Below, in pieces: positions 56,661-61,791 of a stretch of 64,000 nt of DNA; the stretch's first letter is position 1; every line of letters starts with the position of its first letter. The position numbers and the translations under genes are program-made. Under the pieces are notes generated by a model. The model did no database searches. It saw nothing but the letters and a program-made list of their open reading frames with translations, and was not told the origin of the DNA. The DNA comes from Kiritimatiellia bacterium. Lineage in GTDB: Bacteria > Verrucomicrobiota > Kiritimatiellia > RFP12 > UBA1067. Location of the stretch: NCBI GenBank assembly GCA_016296065.1, contig JAEDKA010000008.1:1-64000 (forward strand), written 5' to 3'.

Positions 56661-57266
56661 TTACGCCCGCAGGAGGCCGAGCTCGAAGGCGCGGGTGATT
56701 GCGCCGGCGGTGTTCTGCACCTCGAGCTTCTGCAGAATGGATTTCGCGTGGGTCTTGACGGTCTCGAGTCCGATGCCGAGGATTATGGACGTCTCCTCGC
56801 GGCTCTTCCCCTGCGCGAGCCACTTGAGCACATCCATCTCGCGCTGCGTCAGCAGGGAGTCCTGCGGCTGCTCCGGCGCAGAATCCTCGATGAAAACGTT
56901 CCGCTCCGAAAGTATGCGCCTGATCGCGGTGACGAGTCCGTGGCGCTTCGTGGACTTGGAGATGTATCCGCTCGCACCCTCGGCCTTCGCGCGCTCAAGC
57001 TCCATGCGGAGAGGCATTCCGGCGAGGAAGAGCACCTTGATGTCCGGATACCACACCTTCATCTCCTTGAAGACGTCGAAACCGCTGCCGCCGGGCATGC
57101 GAATGTCCATCAAGACGATGTCGGGATGCACCTTCGCCTTGAAGAACGAAATGGCCTCCGTGCCGTCCGATGCGAGCGCGCAGACCTCGAAGCCCGCGGC
57201 GTCCAGCATCGCCTCAAGCCCTTCCCTGACCATCGGGTGGTCGTCGACAACCATTACCTTGCTCAT
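56661..57266 (-). CDS. NarL/FixJ-type response regulator
   Basis: A 201-residue regulator. The receiver has the acidic pair in VMVVDDHPMVREGL, the phospho-acceptor aspartate in DIVLMDIRMPGGSGF and the lysine in ASGYISKST. At the expected threonine position the text reads VLFLAGMPL, so the conserved Thr/Ser is alanine, which may alter signalling. The C-terminal LuxR-type HTH is LTQREMDVLKWLAQGKSREE followed by LETVKTHAKSILQKL. The ATG overlaps the stop of the sensor gene (ATGA). It probably controls the neighbouring glycosidase genes, which is inferred from position only. Confidence 0.88.
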   Translation of the reverse strand: MSKVMVVDDHPMVREGLEAMLDAAGFEVCALASDGTEAISFFKAKVHPDIVLMDIRMPGGSGFDVFKEMKVWYPDIKVLFLAGMPLRMELERAKAEGASGYISKSTKRHGLVTAIRRILSERNVFIEDSAPEQPQDSLLTQREMDVLKWLAQGKSREETSIILGIGLETVKTHAKSILQKLEVQNTAGAITRAFELGLLRA

Positions 57267-58300
57267 TTCGCCTCCTCCGACGGACCTTCCATCTCCGCCA
57301 GCTTTTCGTTCATTCCCCAAAGCCTCTTGCGCAGGAGATCCTGCGTGTACACAAGCCAGTGCTGCACCTTGCCGATCTGCTCCTTAGCCTTATCGTCGTC
57401 GCGTCCGAGCCATTCGGCCGCAGCCTCGAGGCGGAACTGGCAACTCCCCAGGAGCTGCTGGAAATCGTCGTGCAGCTCATAGCTGAGGCGAAGCCGCTCG
57501 CGCCTGATCGCCTCGAACTCCAGCTTCTCCAGCTGCTTCTCCCGCTGCGTGAGCTTCAGCTTCATCGAAACCAGCGCGAGGACAACGGCGATAGCCGCGA
57601 GCAGCAGCCAGACGCGCCCCGCAGTCCAGAACGGCGCCTTGGAAAGAACCTCGACGCCGTTTATGTCCATTGGCATCACGCTGACGTCGGTGAAGTCGGT
57701 CATAACGTGCCGCACCGGATCGTCCACCGGCGAATATAGCATGACGCCCCCGACCAGAACCTTCGCGCCGAGCTTGAGGTCGTCTGGCAGCGGAGTGTCG
57801 ATGTTGATCCGCACTGCGGACTGAAAGCTCCTGTTCCCCTCTCCGAGCTGAATCTGCGTGAACGTCTGGCGTCTGTTGATGTCGCGCACCGTACCTGCGC
57901 ATCGCACCATCCGCCCCCACAGATCGTCCGCGCCGGGAACCGTGAGCGGATGCGAATAAAGGTCCGCAATCGTCACGTCCTTCGGGCGCGGCAGATCCGC
58001 CGCTACGTCCTTCAGCTCTGCGACATAAGCGTGGTTGACGCGCCGCGTTGTGTACGTCGCGCGTGACTCCCCGTTCGTCACCGAGACAACCGTGCCGACC
58101 TTGTAGGCGAAGGCGTCCTTCTCGCGCTCGATGCGCCATGTTCCCGAGCCGTCCGTCGCGGACATGAAGAAATACCTGTCCCCCGGACGCGAAAAGGTGA
58201 CTACGCCGTCGAGCGGCAGCTCATGCGCCGAGTTCTGCCTGTAGCCATTCACTTCCCCTGAAAAAACACTCACCGCAAGCAGAACAAAAAACAAAGACAC
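57263..58300 (-). CDS. Sensor protein with HisKA_3-like H-box but no ATPase domain
   Basis: A 345-residue membrane protein. It has a signal segment (SLFFVLLAVSVFSGEVNG). A periplasmic region of about 220 residues contains an OB-fold-like part (VRCAGTVRDINRRQTFTQIQ ... VLVGGVMLYSPVDD). One transmembrane helix follows (VWLLLAAIAVVLALVSM), then the H-box RLRLSYELHDDFQQLLGS. Only 68 residues follow the histidine, too few for a HATPase_c domain, and no N/G-box is seen. GTG 58300 is my choice of start. An ATG at 58498 is in frame but would read through an array of palindromic repeats. It is translationally coupled to the response regulator. Confidence 0.75.
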   Translation of the reverse strand: MSLFFVLLAVSVFSGEVNGYRQNSAHELPLDGVVTFSRPGDRYFFMSATDGSGTWRIEREKDAFAYKVGTVVSVTNGESRATYTTRRVNHAYVAELKDVAADLPRPKDVTIADLYSHPLTVPGADDLWGRMVRCAGTVRDINRRQTFTQIQLGEGNRSFQSAVRINIDTPLPDDLKLGAKVLVGGVMLYSPVDDPVRHVMTDFTDVSVMPMDINGVEVLSKAPFWTAGRVWLLLAAIAVVLALVSMKLKLTQREKQLEKLEFEAIRRERLRLSYELHDDFQQLLGSCQFRLEAAAEWLGRDDDKAKEQIGKVQHWLVYTQDLLRKRLWGMNEKLAEMEGPSEEAK

Positions 58301-58309
58301 GACAAAATG

Positions 58310-58492
58310 ACTGGGGGAAGCGGCGTCCCGCCGCTTAGCATCACCACCCTGACTGGGGGAAGCGGCGTCCCGCCGCTTAGCATGCAAACACGAAACACCA
58401 CCCTGACTGGGGGAAGCGGCGTCCCGCCGCTTCATGCCAAAAGAAAAAAAGACTCTTTCCCGAAGCGGCGAGACGCCGCTTCCCCCAGTCAT
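58310..58492. repeat. Palindromic repeat cluster: three direct copies and one inverted
   Basis: Copies at 58310-58341, 58352-58383 and 58406-58435 share ACTGGGGGAAGCGGCG-TCC-CGCCGCTT, preceded by CACCACCCTG in copies 2 and 3. A fourth copy at 58462-58492 is inverted and has one base change in the loop. Each can fold as AAGCGGCG/CGCCGCTT. They fill the space between the sensor gene and its promoter. Confidence 0.85.
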
Positions 58493-58532
58493 ATTCATGC
58501 AACTTTGCTGTGCTGTTTTTTTCACAAGATCA

Positions 58533-58538
58533 ATTATA
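58533..58538 (-). promoter_or_regulatory. -10 box of the sensor/response-regulator unit
   Basis: TGA-TATAAT directly behind the stop codon of the lyase gene. The transcript would carry the whole repeat cluster in its leader if the GTG at 58300 is the true start. Confidence 0.5.
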
Positions 58539-61025
58539 TCATTTCGGACGGTATTCATCCACCACCCTCCCATTGCGATATGCAACCACCGAAAACCCTG
58601 TTTTCGTCGAATGGATGATTTCATCGCTGCGATTATTGTTCCTGTAGCGCACCGTCACCTTCACGCCTTCAGGATCGCCCTTGAGCGGTTCGCTCGCAAC
58701 GCTTTCTATCATCGCGTCGACACCCTCTCCGCTCGGCTCGTACACGGCGACGAACGGACGCCGCCATGCTTCGCCTTTTTGCCGCACAAGAAACGCAGGG
58801 CACGGCTTTTCGGAGACTCTGCGGTCGTAGTGGCGGAAAGCCTTCGGCCCTTCCAGCGCATACGCCTCGCGTCCCTCGCCGCCGTTCGCGACAAACGCAC
58901 GCATCACGATGCCGCCGCCATAGTCGAAGTCCGCGGTGAAATCGCCGCGCATAGTCCCAAGCGTCTTGAAATATCCGTACCCCTTCCCGCTCTGCGGATC
59001 CAGGCTGCCCGTTCCCCATTTCCCGTCCCCGGCCCCCCAATCTCCCAGGCAATGGAATATGTAGTCGTGATACTTCTCGTCTCCCTCGATCACCTTCGAG
59101 CGGAAGATGTCGACATAGTAGCCCGTCTTCGATCCGCTGCGCACGATCGCGACCGTGCGGCGCTGGCGAGCCTTCACGTTCCCTGTGTCACATAGGCTTT
59201 CGACGTCGACAAACTGGCGATGCGGCGAGAGCGAGGCGCACACGTCTTCGCCTGCTTTTACGGACGGCTCTGCGGCCTTTATGTCGAAGACCATCTCGCG
59301 GCGATCGTCGAGTCCGAGTCCGTTTACCGCGACCGTGTTGTGCGCCGCTACCTGGCGATAGTATTCGTGCGTGTCGGCGGACCAGTAGTTCGCACCCGCG
59401 CCGGTATCGGGCGCAAGTATTTCGCCTCGTCCGTAAAGCTCGACGGAAAGTCCGTTCGGATGCCTGTGCCCCATCTTATCCGAAAAGCCTGCGAGCGAGA
59501 ACGCGAGCGCATCCGCCGCGTCGCCGCTCTTCGACGGATTGCGCGCCAGAATCACCGGATAGCACGGCGCGTAAGAGACGCGGGACAGCTTCGGCGGGGC
59601 GACCTGCGGGAGTTCCGAAAGATAGAAAAAGAACGCGATGTCGTCCTTCGCGCTACGACCGCCGGCGAGGCTGACGAGTCCGGCGCAGCGTTCGAGCAAT
59701 TCGCGATCTCCCTTCGCGTGCGCATAGGCGGCCATCAGCTCCAGCTGATCCGTGAAGATGCGGTGGTAGGACGAGTCGCCGATGTTCGTGACGTATCCGT
59801 TCGGGAAGATCATCTGCGGCATTGCGCGAGATGCCTTGAAGAGAAGCGGATCGCGCGAGAGAACGTCGAGTCCGTTCTTCCAGTACAGAAAGCCGAACTT
59901 GACGAGCTGCGCTATCGAGCCCTGGCCGTATCCGCCCGGCGCCTCGGGCCACATTCCGGTCGACTCCTCGATGTTCGCACGAAGGACGTCGATGTACGCG
60001 CCGTGGCGCTCTGTCGTCGGACCTTTCACGAGCCTGCGGACGTAATACTTGCGCCCCTTGCCGTCCGCATATGTCCTGTCGTCGTCGAGCGCCAGCGCAT
60101 AGAGCATTGCGCTTTGCTGTTCGTTGAGGTTCCAGTTGCCGACAAGTCCGCCGCCGCGCGTCAATTTGTTGTCGATGAACTTCTTGAAGAAAACCTCGAA
60201 CTGGCGCGAAGCCCACGCCGCGCCTTCGGGGTGGCCCGGACACCACGTCTCGCCCGGAATGCCCCCCGTGAATTCCTTGCTTGTGAAATACGTATTCTGG
60301 AAATAATCGTACAGCATATCCCAGACGAGCGGAATCGTCCAGTAGCGACGCGTGTCGCCCAGAGTCTCCCACGAAAGGAATCCGCAGTTGTCGACAGCAC
60401 CGGGATTGATCTCCTCCTGTTGCGCACCGCCGCGCACGAGCGTCCAGACGATGTCGGCGGCGAACTTCGCATAGCGCGCATCGCTTTCCAGCGCATAGAG
60501 AATCGCCGATTTGTAGGCGAGGTCGAGAAGCTTTTCGTTTATCAGTTCGGCGGCCATTCCGGAATGCTCGAGCGGCACTAGGTTGCCGGGGAACTCCGTC
60601 GGCTTGTCATTGAGAAACACACCGTCGTCTGTCGTATATGGCGGATTCTTCTCCCATGCGACGCTGCGATAGGGACAGTCCCCCCATGTACGCGCGTAGG
60701 CGACGCGGATCGTCGGATACTTCGCGTTCCCTTCGCGACGCGGGATGAAGTTGCCCTGCGTCCACGCCTTTGTGTAGCGTCGCCCTTCCATCCAGTTCAT
60801 CTGAAGACGGCTCGGCGCGAAACTCGGATCGTCCGCATGGCGCAAGACCGCAGAATCTACGTCTCGATGCCAGCGCTTGACGATATCACGCGCCCACGCA
60901 ACATCCTGCGCCTTCTCGCGCAGTGACGGCAGCTCGCCCGCGCGAAAATATACGCACGGATGGCGGCTTTCTGCGAACGCGCCCCAAATCGCCACGCAGG
61001 CGAACATAGCGGTGACAAACTTCAT
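58539..61025 (-). CDS. Secreted heparinase II/III-like polysaccharide lyase
   Basis: An 828-residue secreted protein with a signal peptide (residues 1-18, IWGAFAES). It has an (alpha/alpha) toroid N-terminal half (residues about 20-480; NLNEQQSAMLYALALDDDRT, GMWPEAPGGYGQGSIAQLVK). The beta-sandwich half is of the heparinase II/III superfamily, with MGHRHPNGLSVELYGRGEIL and EYYRQVAAHNTVAVNG, the latter being the HNT(V) signature. Members cleave glycosaminoglycans, alginate or other uronic-acid polymers; the substrate here is open. The probable active-site residues are the asparagine, tyrosine and histidine in those blocks. A TATACT box lies 6 nt before the ATG. Confidence 0.8.
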   Translation of the reverse strand: MKFVTAMFACVAIWGAFAESRHPCVYFRAGELPSLREKAQDVAWARDIVKRWHRDVDSAVLRHADDPSFAPSRLQMNWMEGRRYTKAWTQGNFIPRREGNAKYPTIRVAYARTWGDCPYRSVAWEKNPPYTTDDGVFLNDKPTEFPGNLVPLEHSGMAAELINEKLLDLAYKSAILYALESDARYAKFAADIVWTLVRGGAQQEEINPGAVDNCGFLSWETLGDTRRYWTIPLVWDMLYDYFQNTYFTSKEFTGGIPGETWCPGHPEGAAWASRQFEVFFKKFIDNKLTRGGGLVGNWNLNEQQSAMLYALALDDDRTYADGKGRKYYVRRLVKGPTTERHGAYIDVLRANIEESTGMWPEAPGGYGQGSIAQLVKFGFLYWKNGLDVLSRDPLLFKASRAMPQMIFPNGYVTNIGDSSYHRIFTDQLELMAAYAHAKGDRELLERCAGLVSLAGGRSAKDDIAFFFYLSELPQVAPPKLSRVSYAPCYPVILARNPSKSGDAADALAFSLAGFSDKMGHRHPNGLSVELYGRGEILAPDTGAGANYWSADTHEYYRQVAAHNTVAVNGLGLDDRREMVFDIKAAEPSVKAGEDVCASLSPHRQFVDVESLCDTGNVKARQRRTVAIVRSGSKTGYYVDIFRSKVIEGDEKYHDYIFHCLGDWGAGDGKWGTGSLDPQSGKGYGYFKTLGTMRGDFTADFDYGGGIVMRAFVANGGEGREAYALEGPKAFRHYDRRVSEKPCPAFLVRQKGEAWRRPFVAVYEPSGEGVDAMIESVASEPLKGDPEGVKVTVRYRNNNRSDEIIHSTKTGFSVVAYRNGRVVDEYRPK

Positions 61026-61031
61026 GCCTAA

Positions 61032-61037
61032 AGTATA
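61032..61037 (-). promoter_or_regulatory. -10 box of the lyase gene, leaderless
   Basis: TGA-TATACT with 6 nt (TTAGGC) to the ATG at 61025. Confidence 0.52.
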
Positions 61038-61061
61038 TCACTGAACTCCACCATCTCCCAT

Positions 61062-61075
61062 CCCCCCGTGGGGGG
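61062..61075. repeat. CCCCCC-GT-GGGGGG palindrome
   Basis: A perfect GC palindrome with a 2-nt loop in the gap between the lyase gene and the small gene at 61319; it shares GTGGGGGGAG with the hairpin at 12590-12618. Confidence 0.5.
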
Positions 61076-61135
61076 AGCGCCACCCCATACACTACGGAAA
61101 CTCGCTTATACATTCGCCAGAGTTTTACCAATGCT

Positions 61136-61231
61136 AGGGGGTCCGTCGCTCCGCGACGGACAACAAATCCCGATTCAACAGCACCTCCATTGTCCCCGCA
61201 TTGCTCCGTCGCGGAGCGACGGAGCCCCCTG
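61136..61231. repeat. Inverted pair of REP-like hairpins
   Basis: Left arm 61136-61163 contains GTCCGTCGC-TCC-GCGACGGAC. Right arm 61201-61231 is the same unit reversed, with CTCCGTCG/CGACGGAG. Both arms are flanked by AGGGGG/CCCCCT at the outer edges and are separated by 37 bp. This is the layout of a BIME or a small MITE. The 293-bp gap 61026-61318 holds nothing else I recognise beyond this, the GC palindrome and the lyase promoter. Confidence 0.7.
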
Positions 61232-61318
61232 AGGCGACCTCAACCCATAGTGGGGGTCGCCCCGTGTGGCAAAAGTCCTGTATGCCGCGAGCGCCGAGCC
61301 TTCCGTCGGTTGGAACTT

Positions 61319-61720
61319 CTACGGGTGCTCAAGTCGGCGGAATTCGTATGTCGTCTCGCAGGACGCTTTGCGATCATAGGCGCAGAGCGTGACGAATGCC
61401 GGACGCTTCGCGCGGGGCGGAAGCGGCAGGAACGTGATTTCACCGCGATCGTTTACACGCGCTGCACCCTCGCGGATGTAGAATCCGTTGGGATTCTCCA
61501 CCTTGCCTTCGCGCGCCCTCAAGGGAAAGCGCACGATCGCCTGCTGCACCGAGCGCCTGAACTCGCCGTCTCCGGGATAAACCGCGGCAAGAACGATTTC
61601 CCGCGCCCTGTAGCCCTCGAAGCCGTGGCGGTTGAAGCGAACCTCCAACCCCTCGCGTCCCGTCTTCACGCCCGGTCCCTGCACCACGAACCAGTCGATC
61701 AACGTTTCCGGCGGTTTCAT
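61319..61720 (-). CDS. Hypothetical protein, possibly the remnant of a longer gene
   Basis: A 133-residue product I do not recognise. It is strand-rich and polar (WFVVQGPGVKTGREGLEVRF, REIVLAAVYPGDGEFRRSVQ, AFVTLCAYDRKASCETTYEF) and has no signal peptide or membrane segment. The ATG at 61720 lies within the loop of a palindrome in a cluster of hairpins. The start may therefore come from a repeat inserted into, or bordering, an older coding region. Codon use looks like that of the neighbours. It could be a C-terminal domain separated from its original partner. Confidence 0.45.
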   Translation of the reverse strand: MKPPETLIDWFVVQGPGVKTGREGLEVRFNRHGFEGYRAREIVLAAVYPGDGEFRRSVQQAIVRFPLRAREGKVENPNGFYIREGAARVNDRGEITFLPLPPRAKRPAFVTLCAYDRKASCETTYEFRRLEHP

Positions 61721-61775
61721 CGAAACCGCCCTACCATCGGATTCACCAGGTAGGGCGGCATCGATGATGCCGCCG
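61711..61775. repeat. Chain of three overlapping hairpins
   Basis: H1 61711-61731 (GGCGGTTT/AAACCGCC), H2 61727-61759 (CCGCCCTACC/GGTAGGGCGG, 13-nt loop) and H3 61755-61775 (GGCGGCATC-GAT-GATGCCGCC). H1/H2 and H2/H3 share bases and so exclude each other. The cluster lies between the stop of the LamG gene and the small gene at 61319-61720. Confidence 0.6.
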
Positions 61776-61791
61776 CCCTGGGAAAGCCCGA

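Noticed and set aside
58300..58500. CRISPR array
   Set aside because: Only three direct copies with unequal short spacers and one inverted copy, strong internal palindromes and no cas genes; this fits a REP-like cluster, not CRISPR.
58301..58624. Upstream extension of the sensor gene to 58498 or 58624 as genuine protein
   Set aside because: The extension is almost entirely palindromic repeat text, and the frame to 58624 overlaps the lyase gene by 86 nt. A GTG at 58300 directly before a signal-peptide-like segment is preferred, though ATG 58498 is not excluded.
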